DNA from: LMUY01 sp965199005
Lineage (GTDB): Bacteria > Pseudomonadota > Alphaproteobacteria > Acetobacterales > Acetobacteraceae
Assembly: GCA_965199005.1 (NCBI GenBank)
Contig: CBDAQK010000001.1
Location: forward strand, 2,604,001 to 2,668,000
Direction of reading: 5' to 3'
DNA: 64,000 nucleotides
Shown here: in pieces, positions 35,952-45,136 of the stretch
Position numbering within the stretch: the stretch's first letter is position 1
Layout: every line of letters starts with the position of its first letter
Program-made: the position numbers and the translations under genes
Notes under the pieces: model-generated
What the model saw: the letters and a program-made list of their open reading frames with translations, nothing else
Told to the model about the DNA's origin: nothing
The model's database searches: none

Positions 35952-37280
35952 ATGCTCAACGCGCTGCGGCTGGCGCATTGGACCGTGACTGCTTACGAGG
36001 AGACCGAGGAAACGGTCCGCCTTGCCGCGTCTTACGACCTGTTTCCGGAAGCCTGTCCGAAGTGTGGGACGGTGAACGCTCGGTTTTACCGTCACGGGTC
36101 GGCTCGGAACAAAGTCACAGACGCTCCAGCCCAGGGAAAGCCTTGCACCATCGAAGTAACGGCGGCTCGCCTGAAGTGTCGGGAATGCAATTCGACTTTC
36201 ATACAGCCGATGCCGGACTTGATGGACGGCTATATGATGACCAAGCGCTGCGTCCAATATATTCACAAGCGAGCATCGACGGAGACCTGGGCCAAGATTG
36301 GTCGAGACGTTGGCGTGGACGAGAAAACCGTCAGGACTGTGGCGGCTGGGCAGGCGAGACAAGCGGTTGGCAGCCGCACGCTCTTTGCCCCGCTCATCCT
36401 CGGCATCGACGAACTGAGGCTGGACGGCGAGCTGCGAGCCATCTTCGTGGATGGAGGGTATCGCCGGGTCCTGGATATCCTGGAGACCAACGACAAGCGG
36501 TTGGTCAACCACTGGCTGTCCTGGCTGCCGGGCAGAGAGCGAATCCGAATCGTGACGATGGATATGTATGGACCGTATCGCGACGTCGTTCAGCACTTGT
36601 TGCCGAATGCCACAATCGTCGTGGACCGATGGCATGTCCAGAAGAAGATAAACGAGGCGCTGGACCAGGTGAGAGTGAGGGTATCCCGCAGCCAGCGCAC
36701 GAAAAAGGCCAAGATGGCCGTGCTGAGGAAGCGCAAGCTGCTTCAGATCAGCAAGCACAAACTCCAACCGCACGTGTTGGTAATGCTCCAAGCGTGGCTC
36801 AGGAACAATCCAATCCTGCTGGATGCTTGGTGCATGAAGGAGCTGTTCTACGAAATCTGGGACTGCACCAGCAGGGCCGACGCAGAATGCATCTTCGACA
36901 ACATACCGGACATGATGCTGGAAAGCGTCGCCGAGGAGTTTGGCCGCGTCTACAGCACGATCAGCAACTGGCGGGAATTGATCTTCCCTTACTTCGACGC
37001 CCGGTTCACCAACGCCTATACGGAGGCGGCGAACGGCATCGTCAAGATTGCCAACAGAGCGGGCCGTGGATACAGCTTCGAACAGATCCGAGCCCGCGCC
37101 TTGTCCGCCAAGCCGCTTGGCAAGAAGCATGTGTTCGTGTGCGAGGAATGCCTCAAGCGCTACCCCGTGCACGAGGGTTGGCTTCTCTACGCTGGCCGAA
37201 GCGTCTGCCCAGAGTGCGACGCACTCCACATTCTGCATGCTATTCGTCAACCGACGGGTTCCACAGAAACTTCCGGATAG
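35952..37280 (+). CDS. ISL3-family transposase
   Basis: 442 aa. An N-terminal zinc finger (CPKCGTVNARFYRHG, then LKCREC) is followed by helix-turn-helix sequence. The DDE residues are likely Asp in LGIDELRL, Asp in VTMDMYGPY and Glu in NAYTEAANGIV, with WHVQKKI after the second Asp. A C-terminal extension has a second zinc ribbon (CEECLKRY, CPECD). The TAG stop lies inside the right inverted repeat. Fully intact, so the element may still be active. Confidence 0.93.
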   Translation: MLNALRLAHWTVTAYEETEETVRLAASYDLFPEACPKCGTVNARFYRHGSARNKVTDAPAQGKPCTIEVTAARLKCRECNSTFIQPMPDLMDGYMMTKRCVQYIHKRASTETWAKIGRDVGVDEKTVRTVAAGQARQAVGSRTLFAPLILGIDELRLDGELRAIFVDGGYRRVLDILETNDKRLVNHWLSWLPGRERIRIVTMDMYGPYRDVVQHLLPNATIVVDRWHVQKKINEALDQVRVRVSRSQRTKKAKMAVLRKRKLLQISKHKLQPHVLVMLQAWLRNNPILLDAWCMKELFYEIWDCTSRADAECIFDNIPDMMLESVAEEFGRVYSTISNWRELIFPYFDARFTNAYTEAANGIVKIANRAGRGYSFEQIRARALSAKPLGKKHVFVCEECLKRYPVHEGWLLYAGRSVCPECDALHILHAIRQPTGSTETSG

Positions 37281-37282
37281 CC
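37257..37282 (-). repeat. right inverted repeat of the ISL3 element
   Basis: Read on the minus strand it starts GGCTATCCGGAA, followed by GTTTCTGTGGAACC. It contains the transposase stop codon. Confidence 0.85.
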
Positions 37283-37289
37283 CGTGGCT
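37283..37289. repeat. target-site duplication, right copy
   Basis: CGTGGCT, identical to 35073-35079. Confidence 0.8.
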
Positions 37290-37559
37290 TGCGCCGGGTT
37301 GGTGCCCAGGTAGACGGCGCGGAGCGTGGAGCCCGGCGCAAGGTCGGCGGCCAAGGCCAGGTTCGCCACGGGCAGTAAGGCGAGCAGTCGTATCAGTCCC
37401 CGAAGGCGCATCGGCCAGGCTCCCCGATCCCCGCGCGTGCATCGTCACGGCCGCGAGGCGCGGACGCAAGCCTCGGACGTCAGGAGAGATCGGGCGCCTT
37501 TCCCCCCTGGCAAGCGCACGAGGATGGTTCCAAGCTGCGGGCAAAACGGGGGGACGATC

Positions 37560-39118
37560 ATGAGGGCATGTCTCGGCGTCGCTGCGTCGCTCGTCATCGC
37601 CATGACGGCCGCGCAAGCCAAGGTGACGAAGCTGGAGATCACCTCCAAACAGCCCTACGGCTCGTTCAGGGCCGGCGACTACGTGCGGCTAGACGGGCAC
37701 GTCACCGGCGAATTGGCGCCCGGCGACAGCAGCATCCCCGACCTCGACAAGGCGGCGCGCAACGCGCGGGCCATGGTCGAGTACCGTGCCCGCGTCATCC
37801 TGTTCGTGCCCGCCACCCCGGGCTCTGGCAACGGGGCGCTGCTGGTCGACGTGCCAAACCGCGGCAACGCCTATGCGAACGCGCTTTACAACAGCCCGCG
37901 CGACCTACCCTCGCAGTCCGGCAACCTCGAGCCTGGGACCGGGTTCCTGGAGGAGCGCGGCTTCACGGTGGCCGAGGTGTATTGGGAACTGGGCCAGGGG
38001 GCGGACCTACGCTCGTTCACCGGTGCGGACGGCAAGACGCGCTATGCCGAGGGCGTGGGCTTCGCCATCGTGCGCGACACCGCCGACTTCCTGGGGCATA
38101 CCGCGGCCGACGCGGCGGGCACGCCGAACCCGCTCGCCGGGGTGGTCAACCGCGTGCTGGCCACCGGCAAGTCGCAGGATGGCCGGTTCCTCAAGACCTT
38201 CCTGCTCCATGGCTTCAACACGCTCGAAGGGCGGCGTGTGTTCAACGGCATGCACGTCTTCGTTTCCGGTGTCGGGCTGCTGCCGATCATGCGGTCCGGC
38301 ACCGGGCCCGGGTCGAGTGCCGACGGCTCTCCCAGCTTCACCCAACCCAAGTTCCCGGGCGTGCATGACGGGCCGCTGACAATCGGCGGGATCGTGGCAA
38401 AGGCCAAGGAGCGTGGCGAGGTGCCGCCCCGGATGATGCTGCTCAACTCGACCGTGGACTACCTCTCGATCCGGGCGTCGCTCGGGCGCACCGGTGCCCA
38501 TGGCACGGCCGACCTGCCTTTGCCCGAAAACGTGCGCATGTACGACATCGCCGGCGCGTCGCACGCGACCGTCGTGAAGGCGGAAGGCTGCAACCTGCCG
38601 CCGGGCCAGCTCGACTGGGCACCGGTCACCCGCGCCACGCTGCTGCGGCTGGATCGCTGGGTCGGGGTCAACGCGGCGCCCCCGGCGACCCGGATGATGC
38701 CGCTTCAGCCCGCCCCGAACGACGCCACCGTGCTGCAGGCGCCCAGTATCTGCCCGACGCCGTAGTACAGGTCCCGCAACGGGACGCCGACGGCAACCCG
38801 GTCGGCGGCGTGCGTCTGCCCGACATGGAGGTGCCGCTGGGCGTGCACGGGGTGCAGAACGAGCCCTTGAACTTCAGTTGCTCGCTGGTGGGCGCGTTCC
38901 GGCCCTTCGCGCGGACCAGCGACGCGGCCCAGGGCAAGCGTCCCTCGGTGGCGGAGCGCTACAAGGACCGGGCCGACTACGTGAACCGAATCCGGGTCGC
39001 GGCCTGGGCGGCGCAGGCGGCGGGGTTCCTGCTGCCGGAGGATGCGGCGGTGATCGTGAACTCGGCAGCGGCGTCACCGCTGTTCAGTCAGTCGGTGCCG
39101 GTCGGTCCACCTCGTTGA
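37560..39118 (+). pseudogene. exported alpha/beta-hydrolase-domain protein broken by a frameshift
   Basis: The first 400 residues begin with a signal peptide (MRACLGVAASLVIAMTAAQA), then KLEITSKQPYGSFRAGDYVRLDG and LLVDVPNRGNAYANAL, typical of the large secreted Abhydrolase_10 type family. Near 38735 the frame shifts and the protein continues QYLPDAVVQV, GVHGVQNEPLNF and ERYKDRADYVNRI to 39118. The combined length of about 518 aa fits the family. Only one indel is needed, so an error in the sequence is also possible. Confidence 0.75.
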
Positions 39119-39257
39119 GGCGACCGGCTCGTGTCTGCTTTCCGCCTCGGCCGACCACGCAGCGGACCTTCCGCTTCCGGCCACTCGTGGACTAACAGAA
39201 ATGTCCAGGCCAGGGCACGTTCCTTCGCCAAAGGAGACATGTCCTATGTCGAAGCTG

Positions 39258-40067
39258 TCAGACTGCGCAGTTTGCCGGACTGCTGCATGAGGAGATGAAT
39301 TCGAGCCGCCGCAGCAGCTCCAGAGCTTGCCCCGTCGCTTCACCGAGGGCCGTGTTGTCGAAGATGCACCAGCGGTCCCCGATTTCGGCCGGGGTAGCAC
39401 GCAGGAGCCTCGCCGTGGCTTCGATCTCCTGGGGGGAGTAGGCGGAGTAATAGATCCTCGGCGAGCCGTGCAGGCGCACATAGGTGAGGCCCGGCCATCC
39501 GCCGGGTCGCGCCGCCTGGGGCACGACGGCCGGGTCGGCAGCGACCCGCGCGACCCGGTGCCTGATGAGCATGGCCTCGGCGGCGTCACCGAACCAAGTT
39601 TGGTGGCGCGGCTCGCAGGCGAGCTGGCCGTCGAAACGTTCTCGGAACTTGCCGAAGAACCGTCCGGCCGTCGCCCCGTCGTAATCAAGGCTGGGAGGGA
39701 GCTGCACCAGCAGGGGGCCGAGCGTGGTTCCAAGCGCTCCCACCTCGCCGAGGAAGCGCTCCAGCGGCGGCACCGCGTCGACGAGGCGACGGATGTGCGT
39801 GATTTCGCACGGCACCTTGGCCGAGAAGCGGAATCGCGACGGCACCCCGGCGGCCCAACGCTCGTAGGTCGCCGGACGGTGCGGACGGTAGAAGGACGAG
39901 TTGATCTCCACGGCAGGGAGGTGGCGGGCGAACCGCTCCAGATGGCTGCCCACCCCGGCGAATGCCCCGGCATGCTGCTTCGGGATGCTCCAACCCGCTG
40001 TTCCGATGAAAGGAGCCTGCAGGGAGCGCCTCCATTCCTCGGTGCCCGATTCGATGTTCTGCGTCAT
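39258..40067 (-). CDS. DUF72 (YecE-like) protein
   Basis: 269 aa. FIGTAGWSIPKQ near the N-terminus, VEINSSFYRPHRPATYERW, FSAKVPCEITH, LGPLLVQLPPSLDY and YVRLHGSPRIYYSAYS are the ordered DUF72 blocks of a TIM-barrel family with unclear activity. The C-terminus ends in a Cys/Ser-rich tail. It is convergent with the frameshifted hydrolase. Confidence 0.9.
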   Translation of the reverse strand: MTQNIESGTEEWRRSLQAPFIGTAGWSIPKQHAGAFAGVGSHLERFARHLPAVEINSSFYRPHRPATYERWAAGVPSRFRFSAKVPCEITHIRRLVDAVPPLERFLGEVGALGTTLGPLLVQLPPSLDYDGATAGRFFGKFRERFDGQLACEPRHQTWFGDAAEAMLIRHRVARVAADPAVVPQAARPGGWPGLTYVRLHGSPRIYYSAYSPQEIEATARLLRATPAEIGDRWCIFDNTALGEATGQALELLRRLEFISSCSSPANCAV

Positions 40068-40656
40068 GAGAAGTCACATGAGCGGCCTCGCCAACCTGCC
40101 CCCATAAGCCGGTCGGCATCAACCCGGTGGTTCGGACAAAGGCTGGGCAGCCGTTCAGTTCGACTGGGGCGGAACAAAGCGTTAGACAGCGAAGATCCCT
40201 TCCTTATTTGTGCCGTCGTCGAATTCCTGCTGCGCGCGTGCGATCGCGCCTGTCCTGCTGCCCGTCATCTCCGGTCTGTCCTCCTGACGCCCGTCATGGC
40301 TGGACCGCCGTTAAGTCCAGTATCTCGTCTACACGGCTTGCAGCGCAAGCCACGCCGGGCGAGCTGTAGGAGGACGCCGTCACCGGCATGATGTATGCCG
40401 CATTCCGTTTAAGCTGACATCGGTTCCGTGTTTATCATGTCGATCCCACCAACCGTTCGGATACGCTGCCATGATGTTCAGCACTGCTTAAGTTGAGGCT
40501 CGCCGATGGATATCCTGAGTGCAAGAATCGCTTGGATATGTCTGCCGGGAGAATCCAAAGCCGCCTCTTTAGAGCTTTTCCAAATAGCGGCGCAAGGCTG
40601 CTCACGCTCGCAGGGGCAACCTATGACCACCCCTGCTCCGTCTGATCGGATCTCGA
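40068..40656. other. gene-free stretch
   Basis: About 590 bp of lower-GC sequence between two minus-strand genes. No RNA gene, repeat or protein recognised. Confidence 0.45.
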
Positions 40657-41814
40657 CTAACCTCTATGAGCGAATGCAGCCTTCAAGTCCTGTGCGGCCA
40701 GGTCTTCAGCTGCTTCTGCTTGGGGAACCAACAAACCCATACCGAAAAATTCGTGCGTGACGCCGTCGTAGTTCTTGTAGGTCGTCCTCACTCCGGCGGC
40801 CGTGAGCTTGTCGGCCAGCATTTTGCCTTCCGACATCAGCGGGTCGATCGAGTCCGTGATGACCGTCGCCGGCGGTAGGCCCTTCAAATCCGCCATCGTG
40901 GTCAGGTTGAGCAACGGGCTCCGGGCGTCGTCGGGCGATGCCAGTATGTTGCTGACAAACCAGCCCATTCCACCTTTAGACAGCGGCATGGCGTTCTGAT
41001 TGGCAATGTAGGACGGCGTCGTCATGTCCGTACCAGCCACCAGGTAGACGATCAGCATGTAAACGGGTGTCTGCACCTTTTGGTCGCGCGCCATGATGGC
41101 GACGTTGGTCGCCAAGTTGCCGCCGGCGCTCTCGCCTGCAACCGCGATGCGGGCCGGGTTGCCGCCAAACTGCGCGGCGTTGGCGAGCACCCACTGATAG
41201 GCAGCAAACGAATCCTGGTGGGCAGCAGGGAACTTGTTCTCCGGCGCACGGCGGTATTCGACGCTTGCGACGATCGCGTTCGTCTTCTTGGCCAACGCCA
41301 TGGCGGAAGCCTCGTAGGCATCGATGTCGGCGATCACCCAGCCGCCCCCGTGATAGTACACGATGACCGGCAGAGGCCCGGTGCCAGCACCTTCCGGCGT
41401 ATAGACGCGGATCGCCTGCGTGCCGCCCGCGGTCGGGTAGGTCATGTCCTTCTTGGACACCTTCATGGCCGCCATGAGGGCCGCCGGGTCCTTGCCGCGG
41501 TCCTTCAACACGGCCTTCACCGCATCGCCCGGGGTTGGCTGCGCACGTGCCTCGGCAACCGAGCGAGACTCGACCGGCTTCACGCCGAGATCGCCGAGCT
41601 TTTTCAAAACGGCGAGCATCTCCTTGTCCGCACGCTTCATCGTGCCGCTATCAGGCGTCTCGGCGACGGTTGGCACCGTGGAATAGCCGGGCTCCAGCAC
41701 AGGAGCGTCGGCGTCTTTCGGTGCCGGCTGCGCCCAGGCTGCTGGCGCTGCGACGAAGGCAATCCCGGCGAGCAGACGCGCAGCCAGGGCTGACGATTGG
41801 ATCGTTCGATTCAT
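40657..41814 (-). CDS. exported alpha/beta hydrolase of the hormone-sensitive-lipase type
   Basis: 385 aa. It begins with a signal peptide (ALAARLLAGIAFVAAPAAWA). The oxyanion motif is YYHGGGW, the nucleophile elbow GESAGGN, the acid is likely in TDSIDPLMSEGK, and the base His is in GVTHEFFGM. EYRRAPENKFPAAHQD is the other HSL signature. It is a predicted periplasmic esterase; the substrate is unknown. ATG 41814 is preferred, though ATG 41826 is possible. It follows the DUF4142 gene by 40 bp on the same strand. Confidence 0.87.
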   Translation of the reverse strand: MNRTIQSSALAARLLAGIAFVAAPAAWAQPAPKDADAPVLEPGYSTVPTVAETPDSGTMKRADKEMLAVLKKLGDLGVKPVESRSVAEARAQPTPGDAVKAVLKDRGKDPAALMAAMKVSKKDMTYPTAGGTQAIRVYTPEGAGTGPLPVIVYYHGGGWVIADIDAYEASAMALAKKTNAIVASVEYRRAPENKFPAAHQDSFAAYQWVLANAAQFGGNPARIAVAGESAGGNLATNVAIMARDQKVQTPVYMLIVYLVAGTDMTTPSYIANQNAMPLSKGGMGWFVSNILASPDDARSPLLNLTTMADLKGLPPATVITDSIDPLMSEGKMLADKLTAAGVRTTYKNYDGVTHEFFGMGLLVPQAEAAEDLAAQDLKAAFAHRG

Positions 41815-41854
41815 ATAATTTCTCATTTCAGGAGGAAAGGAAGCGGAGGCCGGG

Positions 41855-42436
41855 TCAGGCCTTGAGCTCACCATTGATGCGTTTGCAGATCGCGACGTGT
41901 TCCTTGAACACAGCCAGCATCAACATGGCCAGGTGGCGGCCCTGCTTTTCCATCGGGTCTGTCGCACCGGCGGAGTTATGCACATAGGCGTCCGCGAGGT
42001 CGCGTAGGAACTCGTGATTTTCCAGCTGGAAACCAATGTAGGCGCGATCGAACGCCGCCCCCGTCGAGGACTTGGCCATTTGGAGGGTGGCCATGCCGCT
42101 TGTGGTCATCGCAGGCGCCGTGGCTCCGATATCCTTCAAAACCATGTTGACGGTAATGGCCTCGCCCAGTTCGAAACCGGCGAACTCGCGGGCGTCTTTT
42201 TGCGTAGCCTTCTCGACGGCGAGTTGCGACGTGGACAACGACAGTTCCGCCGGGCCAAGCACTCCGATGTAAAATTGCGAGGCGGTTTTCACCTCTGCGA
42301 AGTTCATCGGCGCGGTGCCCAGCTCGGGGGTCGGTCGCTGTGCCTGTGCCCGGACGATCGGGAAGGCGGCAACCAGGGCCAGCCCCGCTACGATGGATCG
42401 GCGATCAGTAATCAAAATCAGTCTCCTGCGTGTCAT
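41855..42436 (-). CDS. DUF4142 exported protein
   Basis: 193 aa. An N-terminal basic stretch and hydrophobic segment (RRSIVAGLALVAAFPIV) indicate export. The remainder is a helical-bundle DUF4142 domain (VKTASQFYIGVLGPAELSLS, KDAREFAGFEL). Members are periplasmic, ferritin-fold-like and of unknown function. It lies between the AraC regulator and the esterase, all on the minus strand. Confidence 0.83.
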   Translation of the reverse strand: MTRRRLILITDRRSIVAGLALVAAFPIVRAQAQRPTPELGTAPMNFAEVKTASQFYIGVLGPAELSLSTSQLAVEKATQKDAREFAGFELGEAITVNMVLKDIGATAPAMTTSGMATLQMAKSSTGAAFDRAYIGFQLENHEFLRDLADAYVHNSAGATDPMEKQGRHLAMLMLAVFKEHVAICKRINGELKA

Positions 42437-42527
42437 GCCTGGTGGGCACTCGCAGCCGCAACAGGAGATCGCCGGCGCAGTTGCGCCGCTTGCCTAACCT
42501 CGGACGCAGGGACACCTGGCCTGGACG

Positions 42528-43511
42528 TCAGGACACCGGAAAGCCGAGAAGCGCCGGAACCGGGTGGCGTCTCGCCTTGTCCGGTGCCGCCTCATCCTGG
42601 TTGCCGCTCTTGCGAAAGTCCGCGGGCGCAGCGCCATAGATCCCCTCGAAGGCGCGGCTGAACGAACTGCGGCTGGCGTAGCCGACACTGCCCGCGATGA
42701 CCTTGACCGGCAGGTCCGTGCCACCGAGGAGCCGAGCGGCGATCCGCAACCGGACCCGCTGGACGAAATCCATGGGGGCTTGTTCGAAGATCCGGGAAAA
42801 TAGGTCCGCGAAGGATGCCCGGCTCATCCCCGCCAGCGATGCAAGGCGCTCGACCGTGTAGGGCACCCCCGGCTGCTCGAGGATCGCCAGCACCGCACGC
42901 GCCAGCCGCGGCTCTCGCAATGCCATAAGCATGGGCGACGTGCCGGCCGTGTCGCCAAGCAGCTGCTGGCGCAACAGGATGATCAGGCACTGCTTCATCA
43001 GCACCTCCGTCATTGCCTGGGTGCCGAGGCCAGGTTGCGTGACCTCCGCCAGCATCAGCTCGAACGAGCGGTGCAGGGCGCTGTCGACCGAGAAGGCCCC
43101 GATCATCGGGGCCTGGAACAACTCGAACAGCCCCAACGCTCCGTCATAGCTCGCCGAGATCTGGCCGCAGACCATGACCGTGTCGGGCGCGTCACCGGCG
43201 CGGAACGCGATCAGGCCGTCGCCATGAAGTCCGCATTGGTCGGCTGCCTGCGCCTCGCCGGCACAAGCCATGGCCTCTCCAATCGTATGCGACTGGCGCG
43301 CGGGGATGACAATGATGCTGTGTTGCACAAAGGGTAACCAGGGCTCTTGCTTCACTCGCAAGCTGCCCATGCCGCGGAGCACGTAGTGGATGGTGATTGC
43401 CTCGAACGGGCTGAATGCCAGTCGCCAACCCTGTTGAATCTGGCACACCGAAAAGGCATGCAGGCGAACGGCCAGCGTGATCAGCAAACGGTCGAGAGGA
43501 TCTGAATGCAC
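42528..43511 (-). CDS. AraC-family regulator with cupin-type sensor
   Basis: 327 aa from a GTG start. The N-terminal half (IHYVLRGMGSLRVK, WLPFVQHSIIVIPARQSH) is a cupin_6-like ligand domain. The C-terminal two helix-turn-helices are clear: VERLASLAGMSRASFADLF and VKVIAGSVGYASRSSFSRAF. It probably regulates the DUF4142-esterase genes 90 bp downstream; inference from position. Confidence 0.88.
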   Translation of the reverse strand: MHSDPLDRLLITLAVRLHAFSVCQIQQGWRLAFSPFEAITIHYVLRGMGSLRVKQEPWLPFVQHSIIVIPARQSHTIGEAMACAGEAQAADQCGLHGDGLIAFRAGDAPDTVMVCGQISASYDGALGLFELFQAPMIGAFSVDSALHRSFELMLAEVTQPGLGTQAMTEVLMKQCLIILLRQQLLGDTAGTSPMLMALREPRLARAVLAILEQPGVPYTVERLASLAGMSRASFADLFSRIFEQAPMDFVQRVRLRIAARLLGGTDLPVKVIAGSVGYASRSSFSRAFEGIYGAAPADFRKSGNQDEAAPDKARRHPVPALLGFPVS

Positions 43512-43713
43512 CCGAGATACCCCAGAGATGGCGCACTACCGGCACCCGAAAGCCTCTTATCCAATCGCTAACCGTACCCGATTGAACACGTTCCTTGGCG
43601 AGCACCAAAAAGGCTAAATCCGGCTGCGGGCTAGCGCGTCGCGGAGACGTCGGTTCCCCCGCAGCAAGTGCCGCACGTCCACGCCCGAGGCGCCCGCATT
43701 GTGGATCGGCGTC

Positions 43714-43743
43714 GTCCGGGACCCCTCATCGGCGTGGGGTCCC
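43714..43743. repeat. dyad-symmetric repeat, copy 2
   Basis: GGGACCCC and GGGGTCCC pair perfectly across a ten-base loop (TCATCGGCGT). The sequence is related to 16051-16080 (shared GTCCGGGACCC, TCAT and GGCG blocks). Confidence 0.45.
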
Positions 43744-44546
43744 AGTCGCGGAGCACGTGGCATCAGATACCTTATACCGACAGGCCTGAAGCGTGACCGG
43801 GCAGCCTTCACTCGTCATCGCAAGCCAAAGGCGTGGCGATCCACCCGCAAGCCCGTTCTCGCCGATGGCTTGCTTCGCTTTCGGCTCGCAAAGACGGGGA
43901 GGGGTAGCGTCAGCACTTCGGACCGTTGGTATTACTGGAGGGTCCCAGCGCCAAGCAGGGTTCCGCAGCGAGGCCGTTCAACACTCGCCCTTCTCGATCG
44001 CCGCCTGGCAGGTTACCTGCCAGGGTCTTGGTCCTTTCCCCAACGGCGCGAGGGTGGGATACAGCAGCGCAACGGGCAGCGACTAGACGCTGACGAAGTA
44101 CTCGCGACCCTCGACGTCGAGGGAGTGCCCGTGCCTGAGCCTGTTTGGCCGTTCTACTCGGAACCGGTCTGCTCCCGGTGGTCGACCTGCGGAGTTACGG
44201 AACCAGACGGTAAACGGCCCCGGACCTCTCGCTTGAGGCGATCATCTGACCCAGGCTGTTTTCGGCAGGTTTGGACCGTGCATATTTCAAAGGGTTTGCA
44301 CCGCATCTTCGACCGAGCCCTTTCAACGCCTTCGCGGGTGTATAAGTCTGATGCGAATGTCTGACGTGAGTCTTAGCTGCCGAGCGATGAATTGCAGGGA
44401 ACGTCCGCTCCTTGCGGCTCGCGCTCCACAACGGACAGTCCGCTTTCGGCCCATTCGCGCCAACATGGCAGCGTCGGCTATTGTGCTTTTCCGCTCTGAA
44501 GCGGACTGGCCGCTATCCACCATCCCCACTCGACTGATCGACGTGA

Positions 44547-44740
44547 TCAAAGTGGAGCTTTGTGGGACAAACCGGAAGTGGCATGGAACAGCACCAAGCC
44601 CGGCAACCCAAGAGGACGGCTCGCGCTAACGAGCGCGACCCGCCCAGAAGATGTGTCTTTAACTTCAGTAGCCTCGGACAGAGTTAGCGCGTCCTCGGCA
44701 TCCACGCCGAGGTAGCGCACCGTGCTCTCAAGTTTGGTGG
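44547..44740 (-). pseudogene. C-terminal remnant of a tyrosine recombinase
   Basis: TKLESTVRYLGVDAEDALTL, then SEATEV, is the terminal segment, with the catalytic Tyr, seen in a group of phage-type integrases whose ends read RYLGVDVEDAL. Upstream sequence is not integrase-like, and the frame runs on past the normal end to 44547. Confidence 0.6.
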
Positions 44741-45136
44741 GCGATTGGGTCGAGGGTATCGGTCTGGGCCGCTCGGCCTACGGCACGAGTCCGTCAGCAA
44801 CTCCACGCACACGAGCGAATGGCGACGGCCTTTTGCGCAGGGTGTGTGGGTGGTGGGGGCCGCCGGCAAGGTCATCATCGCCTGGATGATCGTCAGCCGC
44901 TGGATGAGTGACCGGCAGTTGGTCGCCCATGCTACGCCCGCCTGGATCATCCCTCTCGTTGGATTTCTGGATGTGCCGGCTCGCACAAACCCCGCTCGGC
45001 CTGTCGCCAATGCACGGGAGCCCCGACGGTCGATTGAGATAAATGCTGGTCTGACAAGGCGGTTTTTGCACGAGCTCCTGCGGGCCATCTGGCGCTGGAC
45101 TGTGCCTTACCGGTGATTCGGCTTAAGCTGGGCGCA

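Larger units (their letters stand above)
35080..37282 (+). mobile_element. ISL3-family insertion sequence with methyltransferase passenger
   Basis: 2203 bp bounded by inverted repeats and a 7-bp target duplication (ISL3 elements usually give 8). It contains two plus-strand genes, a cytosine methyltransferase and an ISL3 transposase, and is lower in GC than its surroundings. It inserted in the solute-binding-protein gene, whose frame is restored on precise removal, so the insertion is recent. Confidence 0.9.
34404..37411 (-). pseudogene. periplasmic amino-acid-type solute-binding protein, interrupted by IS
   Basis: The 5' part (37411-37283) encodes MRLRGLIRLLALLPVA, a signal peptide, and APGSTLRAVYLGTNPA. 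The 3' part (35072-34404) continues TRNPATGQLRGTSYELAAEL and ends GVTVAPKGAEAG. Removing the element and one 7-bp repeat gives 798 bp (265 aa plus stop) in frame. It is an SBP_bac_3-like family-3 binding protein. No permease or ATPase gene is adjacent, so it may have been an orphan receptor. Confidence 0.88.
43512..45136. other. gene-poor stretch with integrase remnant and hairpin repeat
   Basis: About 1.6 kb with no intact gene. It holds the dyad repeat at 43714 and the recombinase remnant at 44547-44740. The rest looks like decayed sequence. Confidence 0.5.

Noticed and set aside
35082..37616. 844-aa minus-strand frame across the IS element
   Set aside because: Antisense to the methyltransferase and transposase. 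It spans both ends of a clearly delimited insertion, so it cannot be a native gene.
44437..44460. GCTTT-GGCCCATTC-like string, also at about 34322 and loosely at 63205
   Set aside because: The similarity is too short and degenerate to call a repeat family from this window alone.
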